Shown here: positions 37,853-48,162 of the stretch, in pieces
Layout of the letters: each line of letters opens with the position of its first letter
Numbering within the stretch: position 1 is the stretch's first letter
Source: Saprospiraceae bacterium
Lineage (GTDB): Bacteria; Bacteroidota; Bacteroidia; Chitinophagales; Saprospiraceae
Direction: 5' to 3'
Assembly: GCA_016717655.1 (NCBI GenBank)
Contig: JADKFC010000030.1
Location: forward strand, 248,001 to 312,000
DNA: 64,000 nucleotides
Translations under genes and position numbers: made by a program
The notes under the pieces: generated by a model
The model's input: the letters and a program-made list of their open reading frames with translations, nothing else
Databases searched by the model: none
Told to the model about the DNA's origin: nothing

Positions 37853-38283
37853 ATGAAATTGAAAGATGTCATCAAAATGGAGGACAAGGCCAAAGAAGTT
37901 TGGGTCATTACCCAGGCCTTCATTACGATCTTGAAAATAAAAATTTTACTGAACTGGTCAGCGTCAACCTTGGACAAAAAACCAAGTACCGCTATATCGT
38001 ACCTGCTTCAAAAGAGATCAAAACCAATATAGAGAAACAAAAGAGGCCTTCCTGGTGTAACCGAAGATGAGGTCAAAACATGTTTTGTTTTATTCAGGAA
38101 ACAGACTTTATGCCTTTTGTCAACGAATTGGCTATTTACAATGGGTCAACAACCCCTGTATCCGTTTCTACCCCACCCACAGAAGATCCCAATGAAGTGA
38201 TTCAATACAATGAAAAAACTTCGACGATGCATGCAAAGGCCTTTGTGGATGTGTGGAAAAAATACAAAAGGACAAAACCGTAA
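37853..38283 (+). CDS. Uncharacterised ~143-residue protein (three frame breaks)
   Basis: No open frame covers this stretch, but three overlapping pieces read as one protein. The first is MKLKDVIKMEDKAKEVWVIT. One more G at 37915-37916 leads to GLHYDLENKNFTELVSVNLG. One A fewer in 38039-38042 leads to RGLPGVTEDEVKTCFVLF. One more C at 38095 leads to QETDFMPFVNELAIYNGST and the end KYKRTKP. The result is a soluble protein of 143 residues of unknown family. It sits 11 bases after the aminotransferase and 17 before the thioesterase, probably in one operon. Confidence 0.6.
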
Positions 38284-38300
38284 TCCGGATTATTAACGAT

Positions 38301-38729
38301 ATGATCTGGAAAGTTACTGCTGATATAGGTATGCTCAACCTTATCAATCAAAACACCTTGGGTTCTCATCTAGGCATAGACTTTGTTGAGATTGGCGACG
38401 ATTTTATCAAAGCCACCATGCCAGTAGACAAACGAACCATTCAGCCAATGGGCTTGCTTCATGGAGGAGCTTCTGTTGTATTGTCAGAAACCTTAGGTTC
38501 AGTAGCCTCACTGCTGGCTGCGGGTCCTGTAGGTCAATACAGCGCGGTGGGACTGGAAGTGAATGCCAACCACCTCAAATCAGCCCGGTCAGGTTTGGTA
38601 ACAGGAACTGTTAGGCCTATCAAATGCAGTGGGTCTATCCATGTATGGAATACTGAAATCAGAGATGAAGAAGGACAATTGTTGTGTACTTCAAGGTTAA
38701 CAGTCATGGTGAGGCCCAATAAAGCCTGA
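38301..38729 (+). CDS. Hotdog-fold thioesterase
   Basis: PaaI/YbdB/MenI-type acyl-CoA thioesterase of 142 residues. The hotdog motif QPMGLLHGGASVVLSETLGS (about 51-70) carries the catalytic region, with a conserved Glu after HGG. I start at ATG 38301 because the open frame upstream overlaps the preceding gene. Substrate is not predictable. MenI is less likely, since mqnB suggests the futalosine route to menaquinone. Confidence 0.85.
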   Translation: MIWKVTADIGMLNLINQNTLGSHLGIDFVEIGDDFIKATMPVDKRTIQPMGLLHGGASVVLSETLGSVASLLAAGPVGQYSAVGLEVNANHLKSARSGLVTGTVRPIKCSGSIHVWNTEIRDEEGQLLCTSRLTVMVRPNKA

Positions 38730-38833
38730 AAACAAGCGGGAAATTAGGTCAGGCAGTGTTAAACCCTACCTTTTGGACCCTAGAAGACCGACTTAAGTTT
38801 TGAAGATTGAGCTGTTTTTACGCACAAAATGTT

Positions 38834-38841
38834 TACTTTTG
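38834..38841 (+). promoter_or_regulatory. -7 box of ychF
   Basis: Perfect TACTTTTG followed by CGGCC, 17 bases before the ATG at 38859. Confidence 0.55.
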
Positions 38842-38858
38842 CGGCCTAAAATAAATTC

Positions 38859-39956
38859 ATGGCATTACAGTGCGGCATCGTGGGACTTCCCAATGTAGGT
38901 AAATCTACCCTATTCAATGCGTTGACTTCGGCTAAGGCTTTGGCGGCCAATTACCCGTTTGCAACCAAAGACCCCAATTTGGGAGTCATTACCGTTCCCG
39001 ATGAAAGATTGGATCGCCTTTCGGACATCGTTAAGCCACAACGGGTACAGCCTACAACGGTAGAAATTGTGGATATTGCCGGCCTGATCAAGGGAGCGAG
39101 CAAGGGTGAAGGTCTGGGAAACCAGTTTTTGGCCAACATCCGCGAAGTAGACGCCATCGTACATGTAGTTCGATGTTTTGACGACGACAATGTCGTCCAT
39201 GTTGAAGGAGGTGTTGATCCGATCAGAGATAAGGGCATCATCGACAATGAGCTAATCCTAAAAGACCTGGAAACCCTGGAAAAGAGGATTGATCGCCAGA
39301 AAAAACAGGCAAAATCAGGATCCAAAGACGATGTATCCAAAGTAGAGTTTTTAGAAAAGCTCTTTAACTTTCTGGAAGCCGGCAATTGTGCAAGAGCCTT
39401 TACTTTCAGCGATGATGAAAAAGAGTTTATCAGAGATACCTGGTTACTTACAGACAAACCGGTTTTATATGTTTGTAATGTAGACGAAGGCAGCGTAAAA
39501 ACAGGCAATGCACACACCCAAAAATTTATGGAAAGTGTGAAGGATGAAAACGCAGAAGTCATCCTGGTATCAGCAGCCATTGAGGCGGATATTGCAGAGT
39601 TGGAAAGCAAAGAAGAAAGGATGGAATTTGTGAGAGACATGGGCCTTGATGAGCCAGGTGTCAACAGAGTGATCCGTGCCTGTTACAAATTACTCAACCT
39701 GATCACTTATTTCACGGCAGGCGAAAAAGAAGTACGTGCCTGGACCATCCACAGGGGCGACAAAGCACCTCAAGCAGCAGGCGTTATTCACACTGATTTT
39801 GAGAAAGGATTCATCAGAGCTGAAGTGATCAAATATGAAGACTTTATCCATTATGGCTCAGAAGCTTCTGTAAAAGAGGCCGGTAAGATGGGTGTTGAAG
39901 GCAAGGAGTATGTGGTCAATGATGGAGATATTATGCACTTTAGGTTTAATGTATAA
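38859..39956 (+). CDS. ychF: Redox-regulated ATPase YchF (Obg-like)
   Basis: P-loop protein of the Obg family that prefers ATP and binds ribosomes. The 365-residue product has G1 GLPNVGKST (about 8-16), G3 DIAGLIKGASKGEGLGN, a coiled-coil insert (about 130-160), and the C-terminal TGS-like domain (AWTIHRGDKAPQAAGVIHTD). Intact, with its own promoter. A long antisense open frame inside it is a shadow. Confidence 0.96.
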   Translation: MALQCGIVGLPNVGKSTLFNALTSAKALAANYPFATKDPNLGVITVPDERLDRLSDIVKPQRVQPTTVEIVDIAGLIKGASKGEGLGNQFLANIREVDAIVHVVRCFDDDNVVHVEGGVDPIRDKGIIDNELILKDLETLEKRIDRQKKQAKSGSKDDVSKVEFLEKLFNFLEAGNCARAFTFSDDEKEFIRDTWLLTDKPVLYVCNVDEGSVKTGNAHTQKFMESVKDENAEVILVSAAIEADIAELESKEERMEFVRDMGLDEPGVNRVIRACYKLLNLITYFTAGEKEVRAWTIHRGDKAPQAAGVIHTDFEKGFIRAEVIKYEDFIHYGSEASVKEAGKMGVEGKEYVVNDGDIMHFRFNV

Positions 39957-40110
39957 GACCTCTTTTTTCTGTTTTTTAATTGTTTTTGACTTTCGGTAAA
40001 AATGAGGGGATCAGGGATGAAGGTTTAATTGATTCAAGAATTTTGAAAATAAAATTAATTATATAATAGTCAATTTTATTAAATCAAAAATTCACTGATT
40101 CTACCCATCC

Positions 40111-40911
40111 TTACTGCGCCATTATGATTCTGTCCTTGCCCTGCATATCTTTGTAAATAACCACATTTTTATAGCCCGCCAAAATAAAACAGGCTTTGGT
40201 TTCAGCACCCCACCTTTCATTGATTTCACAAATTACCGGCGTATGGGAAGCTCCTCCATAGGCAGCTATCGCCTTGTAAAAAATAAGCGGGTCGTCATCG
40301 GCAAAAAGAGCCATATGGGGTTCATAGGCCAACACATTTTCAGCCAAAACAACTTCTTCTTCTCTTCCAATGTAGGGCGGATTGCTAACAATAAGGTCTG
40401 CACCTGTCAGTGTTTTTCGATCCTGTTCTGAAAGAAAATCACACCGTTTCAAATCTATTTCCAAGTCAAGGTCAATCGCATTTTTTCGGGCAATGGCAAG
40501 CGCCTCTTCACTTTTGTCGATGGCTGTTATTTTAACGTCTGGCAGCTTTTTCTTTAATGCGAGTGCAATACAGCCACTTCCAGTTCCAATGTCAAGAATG
40601 TGGCTTATTTTGCGATTTTGGGCATATTCCAGTGCTAAATTGACCAGTTCTTCGGTTTCCGGACGAGGAATGAGTACTCCCGGGGCTACATACAGCAATA
40701 GGTCTCTAAAATAGGCCTTGCCGGTAATATATTGCAGGGGTTCGTGCCTCAATAACCGCTGAAAGGCAGCTTCCAAAACCTGGTTTTCATCTGGAGAAAG
40801 TTGATTTCTGCCACCAAACAGATCCTGGTGCAAGTAGTTTATCAAAAGGCTTGCTTCCCGTGGCTCATACACCTCAGCCAAGGCAGAAATCATTGCCTGC
40901 CGATCCATCAA
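40111..40911 (-). CDS. prmC: Peptide chain release factor N5-glutamine methyltransferase
   Basis: SAM-dependent enzyme that methylates the GGQ glutamine of release factors. The 266-residue product has an N-terminal helical domain, the SAM motif ILDIGTGSGCIALAL (about 110-124), and the catalytic NPPYIG (about 180). The start abuts the stop of the upstream LOG-family gene (40912), so the two are co-transcribed. Confidence 0.94.
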   Translation of the reverse strand: MMDRQAMISALAEVYEPREASLLINYLHQDLFGGRNQLSPDENQVLEAAFQRLLRHEPLQYITGKAYFRDLLLYVAPGVLIPRPETEELVNLALEYAQNRKISHILDIGTGSGCIALALKKKLPDVKITAIDKSEEALAIARKNAIDLDLEIDLKRCDFLSEQDRKTLTGADLIVSNPPYIGREEEVVLAENVLAYEPHMALFADDDPLIFYKAIAAYGGASHTPVICEINERWGAETKACFILAGYKNVVIYKDMQGKDRIIMAQ

Positions 40912-41646
40912 TTATAGTTCCAGATTGGGCTTGATGGCGTGGCCGTCTGTACCCATGTTGTAAAAATCAGAAATAAGCTTCACTACCTCATCCGGATCGT
41001 CGGTTACCGGCAACAAATCGAGGTCTTTTTCTGACACATTGTTAAACTGATTGAGCATTACCTCTCGGATCCAATGTTTGAGACCCGACCAAAATTCTAC
41101 ACCCATTAGGATGACCGGTACTTTGGAAATTTTTTTGGTTTGGATCAAGGTTAAAACCTCAAACATTTCGTCCAGGGTACCAAAGCCTCCCGGCATAACA
41201 ACAAAGGCCTGGGCATATTTGACAAACATTACTTTTCTCACAAAAAAGTAACGATGGTCCAGGTTTTTATCCGGATCTATATAGGCATTGTGCGATTGTT
41301 CGAAAGGAAGGTTGATGTTGAGGCCTACGCTGAGTCCGCCCTGGGTATAAGCCCCTTTGTTGGCCGCTTCCATGATGCCGGGGCCGCCTCCTGTTATGAC
41401 TCCAAATCCTTCTTCGGTTATTCTTTTGGCCACATCAACCGTCAGTTGATAATATTTGTTGTCTGCCTGAGTTCGGGCTGATCCAAATATAGAAACACAG
41501 GGTCCAATACGGTTGAGTTTTTCAAATCCATAAACAAATTCAGCTACCACTTTAAACATGGTCCAGGAGTTTTCTCCCTTGAGTTCTGACCATTGTTTCA
41601 TCTGACGGGTAGGCACAGCGGCGGCTTTTAATTTTCTTTCTTCCAT
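40912..41646 (-). CDS. LOG family protein (TIGR00730, Rossmann fold)
   Basis: Possible cytokinin-riboside-type nucleotide phosphoribohydrolase of 244 residues. Motifs are VITGGGPGIMEAANKGA (about 78-94) and PGGFGTLDEMFEVL (about 148-161), the LOG signature PGGxGTxxE. In bacteria such proteins cleave nucleotide 5'-monophosphates. Actual substrate here is unknown. First gene of a two-gene unit with prmC. Confidence 0.9.
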   Translation of the reverse strand: MEERKLKAAAVPTRQMKQWSELKGENSWTMFKVVAEFVYGFEKLNRIGPCVSIFGSARTQADNKYYQLTVDVAKRITEEGFGVITGGGPGIMEAANKGAYTQGGLSVGLNINLPFEQSHNAYIDPDKNLDHRYFFVRKVMFVKYAQAFVVMPGGFGTLDEMFEVLTLIQTKKISKVPVILMGVEFWSGLKHWIREVMLNQFNNVSEKDLDLLPVTDDPDEVVKLISDFYNMGTDGHAIKPNLEL

Positions 41647-41712
41647 TTGATAAACATATTTAGTAAAAACCCAAGGCTTTCATTGAATAGATGGAAGGAA
41701 AACATTGGGCGT

Positions 41713-41743
41713 AAAAAAAGCCCGCCACACGACTATGACGGGC
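41713..41743 (-). terminator. Rho-independent terminator of the response regulator gene
   Basis: Minus strand: GCCCGTCA, 8-base loop, TGGCGGGC (one T-G pair), then a run of seven T. It lies 32 bases past the end of the regulator gene. Confidence 0.8.
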
Positions 41744-41774
41744 AAATCCTATAAACACAAAAATAAAAAAAAAG

Positions 41775-43050
41775 TTAGACAAGGATGCCCTTGTATGCTT
41801 CGTATTCCTTGAGAATGTACTTTTGTAGTTTTTCAGAATTATCAAATTGATCGAAAATTTCCTGCAGCTTAGATCGCTCAGAACTGGAGGTATTTACGTA
41901 ATTTTCAATATCTGTTTTTGTTATCTTTTCCTTGCTTAGGATGATGAGTCTTTCCACTACGTTGCGCAATTCCCTGATGTTGCCTGTCCAATTGTATTGT
42001 TGCAACAACTTTAAGGCTGCCGCATCAATCGTTTTTTTGTTCATGCCATATTCATCACAAATTCTGCCCATAAAATGTTCTACCAGAGCCGGGATGTCTT
42101 CTTTACGCTCATTAAGAGAAGGTACCTCAATGACAATGACAGCAAGTCTGTGGTAAAGATCTTCTCTAAACAGTCCTTTATTGATTTCTGCCCTCAGATC
42201 TTTGTTGGTAGCGGCTATGACCCGAACGTCGACCGACAATTCTTTTTCACCCCCTACCCTGGTAATCCTGCTTTCCTGCAAGGCCCCTCAACACTTTGGC
42301 CTGGGCAGAAAGGCTCATATCTCCGATTTCGTCCAAAAACAGGGTTCCTCCATGGGCTTGTTCAAACTTACCCAATCGCATCTTATGCGCAGAGGTAAAT
42401 GACCCCTTTTCATGTCCAAAAAGTTCACTTTCAATTAATTCCGACGGTATGGCAGCGCAGTTGACCTCCACAATGGGACCATCAGCACGGTTGGATTTAT
42501 CGTGGATCCAGCGGGCTACCAGCTCTTTACCGGTTCCGTTTTTTCCATTGATAAGAACTCTGGCATCTGTAGGTGCTATTCTATCAACCGTCTGTTTGAT
42601 CAGTTCCAGGGCCTTGCTCTCACCGATCATCTCTTGTACCATAGACTTGTGAACCCTCTTCTGCAACACCTTTTTTTCGGTGATGAGCGATGATTTGTCC
42701 ATGGCATTTCGGATGGTGATCAGCAGCCTGTTGAGATCGGGGGGTTTTTGAATAAAATCAAAGGCACCCTTTTTAACGGCTTCAACAGCTGTATCTATGT
42801 TGGCATGACCTGAAATCATAACGATTGGCACATCAGGACACAGTATCTGGATGCGTTCAATGGCTTCCATGCCATCCATTTTGGGCATCTTGATGTCCAG
42901 AATGATCACATCGTAGGCCTGCTGTTTCACCTTGACAAGCGCATCGAGGCCGTCAGGTGATTCATCTACCTGATAGCTCTCAAACTCAAGGATCTCTCTG
43001 AGGGTCCTTCGTATGCTCGCATCATCGTCAACAATTAATATTCTTGCCAT
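41775..43050 (-). CDS. Response regulator with receiver and AAA+ domains (frame broken)
   Basis: NtrC-like two-component regulator. The receiver domain (1-120) has VDDD, the phosphorylated Asp in ILDIKMPKMDG, and the Lys in IQKPPD. The AAA+ domain has Walker A NGKNGTGKE and Walker B GGTLFLDEIGDM. The sigma54-contact loop reads GSFTSA, not GAFTGA. The C-terminus (FDQFDNSEKLQKYILKEYEAY) shows no Fis-type helix-turn-helix. The frame breaks at plus-strand CCCC 42284-42287. Removing one base gives VLRALQESRITRVGG, the normal sequence, and 424 residues. It is divergent from the secreted-protein locus. Confidence 0.88.
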
Positions 43051-43086
43051 GGGCTAATACAGACTTTAGTAATTATCAGGTAAAAT

Positions 43087-43327
43087 TACATTATTTTTTT
43101 CAATAATATGAAAAGCGCTGAAAAAAAATTGCTCTCCGGTCGCCCTCCGATCAAAATGGGGTCAAAATGCAGCTTTTCCATAACATATTAGTTTTTAGTG
43201 TAATATGTGTCAAAAAAAAGTGAAAAAAAAGTGATTGCCAAAAATCGCTGCTTATTTCTGACTAAAAACCGGTTACATATTATCAATTTTCATAATGTCT
43301 TTTCATATTAAAAATGCTACTAATATG
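43087..43327. promoter_or_regulatory. Array of four inverted repeats, CATATTA-N10-TAATATG
   Basis: Within the 400-base gap 43051-43450 lie four sites with the same geometry: 7-base arms separated by 10 bases. Sites B (43184-43207) and D (43304-43327) are perfect. B extends to 8-base arms. Site A (43087-43110) has TACATTA as its left arm. Site C (43276-43299) has a perfect left arm and TAATGTC on the right. B and D are exactly 120 bases apart. They look like operators for a dimeric regulator of the HYR1 gene or the divergent response regulator. No gene is seen in the gap. Confidence 0.55.
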
Positions 43328-43450
43328 AATTTCCTTTTGGTGTAGAATTTGGCATTAGGTATCTCAAAGGAGGGAAAGGTGTGTAATTCATGTACCCAAC
43401 CTGTTAAAATCATTGTAGTGAAACGAATATTACAAAAAACACAAAATTCG

Positions 43451-46400
43451 ATGAAGAACTTTTTACATTCACTGAAATCGGATCTCAGTAGAAGACACCA
43501 AAGGCCACTTTATATGGTTGCCTTGTTGTTGTGTCTAAACTGGATTACGGCATCTGCACAAGCTCCGACATTTACCCGGAATGAATGTGGGTGTATGAAC
43601 AACGAGACTTCGTGGGGCAACGGTCAGTTTACGGAGACCATTACCATTACCAGTGCTCCGGGACTAACCTGGACCATTGTGGCGGCTAATGGCTTGTACA
43701 GCGCTGCTTCACCGGCTCCCCCTGCGGCACCTTTGACCATTCCTGCCGGAACGGTTATTACAGAAGGCCCGGCGGGCAGCTATGTTTTAAATGCCAGAAG
43801 AGTTGACAACTCCAATTATTCATTGATCGTGACCAACGGTACCACTGAATATACGGTCAACTCTCTTCGCACTTGCCGGTATCCGAGAAATGAAATCCTC
43901 GGTGATATCGGCGCCTGTGTTGATAGCGACAACAAGACTTATCGAATTGATGTAGCCAACAGCATGTTGCCTTCTGTTGCCTGGACAATCAGCGGAGGAG
44001 GGTCAACAGTAGGATCTTTGACTACCAATACCCTTGTCGTCAATTGGGGAGCCGTTGTTGGCTCTTATGACGTTAGGGTCAATGGTACCGCAAGGGCCTA
44101 CGCTGGTCAAACATCGGGATTTTGTAATATAAGTGATACCATTACGGTAGATATTGCAGATGAGCTGCCCATTGCTCTCGCCTGCAATAACCTCATCCAC
44201 CTATCCATGAATGGAAGGTGTGAACTGAGTGTTACCCCTGAAATGGTATTGGAAACCATTCTTTTCCCAACAACTGCTTCATCGTATGATGTAGTATTAA
44301 GAGATATGGAAAAGGATACCATCATTCCCAATACACGAATTTCTCAGAAATACATTGGCAAAACCATCGAAGCCAAAGTGGTTCAGGAATGTAGCACCAA
44401 CTCTTGCTGGGGTCTAATCAAGCTGGAGGACAAATCGATACCTTCTCTTGTTTGCAATCCGGATGTTACCATCGATTGTAATCAGTTGACAGGGCCTCAG
44501 GTTACAGGTTATCCACTTAGACCGGATGCCATTGTTACGCCATTAACAGGTAACAAATTCCTGGTTAAAAATTACGATTATTGTTCTGATGTAATTTTGG
44601 AATATTATGATGAAATTAAAAAGAGCGATTGTGTAGGTGAATTTAGTTCAGTGGTGACACGTACCTGGGTTGTGACTGATATCTCGGGCAACTCAAGTAC
44701 CTGTTCATCAGATATATATGTGAGAAAGGCAGACAGCGGAGACATCATTTTCCCTAGTAACTGGGATGATGTTTTGGGTCCTAACCCTTCCATTCCTGCT
44801 TGTGGCAACTGGCCTAAACTGGCCAACGGTCATCCGGATCCCATTTATACTGGCAGTCCACAAGGAGTATTCTGTTTAAATGTAACCGTTGATTTTCAGG
44901 ACACCAAGATACCAAAGTGTAGGGGTGACAAAACCTTCAAACTGCTGAGAAAGTGGATCGTTACAGATTTGTGTAATGCCACTCAAATCATCAGAAACCA
45001 GACCATTACCGTCATGGATAAAGATGCGCCTGTTATCGTTGCCAGCTGATTTCACAGTAGGAACAACGGGTCTTACCTGTGCATCACAAATAAAATTGCC
45101 ACATCCAACCATAACAGATTGTAGCAATACCCAATACTACGTATCCTATAATGTACCTGATCTTACCGGAGCTCCATCACCTGGACCTGGAAGCACAGAT
45201 GGCGTAATCAAAAATTCAGATGGTACCTTTACCATCCAGACCCTGCCTGCAGGTGTTACTACCATTTGGGTAACTTATCTGGCAGTTGACGATTGCGACA
45301 ATGCCAGTGAAGACATCACCAGAGTAGATATTAAAGATAATACCCCTCCTGTTCCGGTTTGCGATCAGTTTTCATTTGCTGGTCTTAATGACGACGGACT
45401 TGGTTATGTAACCGTGGAATCATTGGACGATGGTTCTTGGGACAACTGTGGCATTGATTATTTACAAGCCAGAAGAATGGAAACCACCTCATGCAGCATC
45501 ACCAATGAATGGGGACAAAAGATCAAATTCTGTTGTGAAGATGCCGGAAAATCATTCATGGTTCAATTGAGAGTTGTAGACAAAGCCGGTAATTCCAATA
45601 CTTGTATGGTAGAAGTCAGGGTTCAGGACAACAATCCACCTACCCTATCCAACTGCCCTGCAAACATTACCGTTGACTGTAATGCAGACTTACTAAGTCT
45701 GGGTCAATATGGCAAGCCAACAGCATCTGATAACTGTAGCGTTAATCAAACAGAAGAAGTAAAAGACAATGGCTTTGACGACTGTGGTCGTGGGTCCATT
45801 TCAAGAATATTTACGGCGACTGACAACTTTGGTAACAAATCAACTTGTGTACAAGTAATCACAGTGAGACCTACCAATCCGTTTAATGCCAACAACATTA
45901 CCTGGCCCCAAGACCATACATTTCCCAATGGCTGTCTTGCCACCGGTATTGCACCTGAGAATATGCCAGCAGGCAAACAAAAACCTACATGGGCAACCCG
46001 TCCATGCAGTCAGATTGCCATTGAACATGAAGACATCGTTTTCCAATACGTAGAAGGCTTTTGTTTTAAAGTTTTGAGAAAATGGACCGTTATCGATTGG
46101 TGCCAGTTCAATCCGCTGATTCCTTCAGCCGGTAAGTGGACCTATACACAGGTTATCAAAGGACAAAACAGTACAGCACCAACCATCACAAAAGGATGTT
46201 TACCATCAGATGTAAAGATTACCCAGGTGGACAATTGCCAGGCATTGATCGAAGCTACAGCTACTGCTACCGACGATTGTACCCAGGGTGATAAATTTGT
46301 TTGGTCTTATGTTTTAGATGTAGATAACAATGGAACAAAAGACTTTACAGGCAACACCAACACGGTGAGCAGAACGGTAAGTTTTGGAAAACACACCATT

Positions 46401-48052
46401 ACCTGGACAGTTACAGATGAATGTGGCAACAGCAAGACATGCGCAAACACCTTCGAAGTAAAAGACCAGAAAAAACCTACACCTTATTGTTTGTCAGAAA
46501 TTACGACTGTAATCATGGAAGAAGATGGTACAGTGGAAATCTGGGCTTCTGATTTCAATGCAGGCAGCTACGACAACTGTTCACCCAATCCTAATTTGAA
46601 GTTTTCATTTTCAAGTACGGTAACAGATGCATCAAAAACATTGAGATGCGCTGATATGACCGACAACACAACAAAGGTTTGAATTGAAGAATTTATGCCA
46701 ACGGATCTTGCCGGTAACCAGGACTTCTGTACTACGCACATCAATGTACAGGACAACAACAATACTTGTGGATTTGGCAACATCGATGAAGGAGAAGATG
46801 AAGGCGAAGAGTCTAAAAAAGTATCCGTTTCCGGTGCCATTAAGATGGAATCCAATGAAACCGTTGAAAATGTAGCTTTGATGCTTGCATCTCAGCAACC
46901 GGAATTTCCAAAATATATTTACAGCAATGAGCAAGGTGAATATACTTTTAATGACCTAATTACACAAAACGACTATACCATTACGCCATCAAAAAATGAC
47001 GACTATCTCAATGGACTTTCTACCCTGGATTTAATTCTGATTCAGCGCCACATATTGGGTGTTAAAAAATTGGAAAGCCCATATAAGATCATTGCTTGTG
47101 ATGCCAATTCAGATGACAAAGTAACGGCTTCTGACCTGGTAGCATTCAGGAAACTGATCCTTGGTTTGACAGACAAGCTTGCCAACAGCGATAGCTGGAA
47201 GTTTGTAGACAAATCACACCAATTTGCTGATCCTACCAAGCCTTTCCCTTATCAATCAAGTATAGGAATGGGCTCATTGGAACACAATGTTAGCAACGGC
47301 GACTTTGTAGCTGTAAAAGTGGGAGACATCAATGCGTCTTACCAGCGAAATGCACAATCAAATGAAGCAGAAAACCGTAGCAGAACCAGTATGATGTATG
47401 CATCAACGGCATTAAAAGCAGGTGAAACAATCACCGTGCCATTTGAAGTTGCCAGGTAAAAACTTAGCCGGTCTTCAGTTTTCTATGGTATTTGATCAGG
47501 ATAAATTTGAATTCAAGGGTATCGAACAAGGGGCTGCCAATGTAACAGAAGATGATATCTATGTATTGGACAACACCTTACTGATGAGTTGGGCTAATAG
47601 CAAAAAAGACAATGAGGAAAACGGTAAATTATTTGGTTTGACCTTTGTGGCCAAACAAGATGTTGCTGCCGGTGAGTGGTTTAACCTCAACGACAGAATG
47701 TTGAAGTCAAGTATACTTAAACGAAGACGAAAACATTACAGCAACCTCAATGGATCTGGAATTGAGAGGTAAAGGCAACAATGCCAATTCAACATTTGAA
47801 TTGTACCAAAACACTCCAAATCCATTCAATCACACTACTACCATAGGATTTACAATTCCTGAAGCAGGAGAAGTATCCTTTAAAGTATATGATTACAATG
47901 GAACCGTTTTGAAACAATTCAGAAAAAATTATGACAAAGGTTATAATACAATAGAACTCAATGTTTCTGAATTCAACAAAGCGGGCATACTCTTTTACCA
48001 ACTAGACTCAAAAACTCATTCAGCCAATAAAAAAATGATTGTTATAAAATAA
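43451..48052 (+). CDS. Secreted HYR-repeat / dockerin / cohesin-like protein with T9SS signal, HYR1 (broken in four places)
   Basis: Giant surface protein, 1532 codons when restored. It starts at ATG 43451 with a signal peptide ending in SAQAPTF. Many HYR-type repeats follow (VTRTWVVTDISGNSSTC, ITVDCN, WTVIDWC). Next come a dockerin-like pair (STLDLILIQRHILG and DDKVTASDLVAFRKLILG), a cohesin-like sandwich (AGLQFSMVFDQDKFEFKGIE), and a T9SS type A sorting domain (ELYQNTPNPFNHTT to KKMIVIK). The frame changes near 45045, at 47452-47453 and near 47708. An in-frame TGA at 46680-46682 replaces an expected Trp. Probable adhesin or matrix protein. Confidence 0.82.
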
Positions 48053-48162
48053 ACGGTTTTTTAGGATACGAGGAGTGCGCATTGTGAGGTGTGCACTCCC
48101 ACTCTCCTGCCGACTTATAACTTTCATAATAAAAATAAAAAACCGATTTAAATCTTATCAAG

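Noticed and set aside
38951..39664. 237-codon open frame on the minus strand inside ychF
   Set aside because: It lies wholly antisense to a well-conserved gene, is Ser/Leu-rich as shadows usually are, and matches no family I know.
40048..40080. AATAAAATT / AATTTTATT inverted repeat between ychF and prmC
   Set aside because: Pure A/T arms with a 15-base loop in AT-rich DNA. Too weak to call a terminator.
33240..46682. UGA recoded as Gly or Trp
   Set aside because: TGA is the normal stop of nuoB, nuoE, nuoF, nuoI, SulP1 and others here, so reassignment is excluded. Isolated base errors or nonsense changes explain the two cases better.
44976..47772. HYR1 fragments as separate genes
   Set aside because: The pieces abut in adjoining frames and together give the same domain order as the paralogue HYR2. 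None of the inner pieces has its own signal peptide or start.
48072..48099. Hairpin GGAGTGCGCA / TGTGCACTCC between HYR1 and HYR2
   Set aside because: The stem is good (one G-T pair), but no T run follows, so I do not call it a terminator. It may be a chance or mRNA-stability structure.
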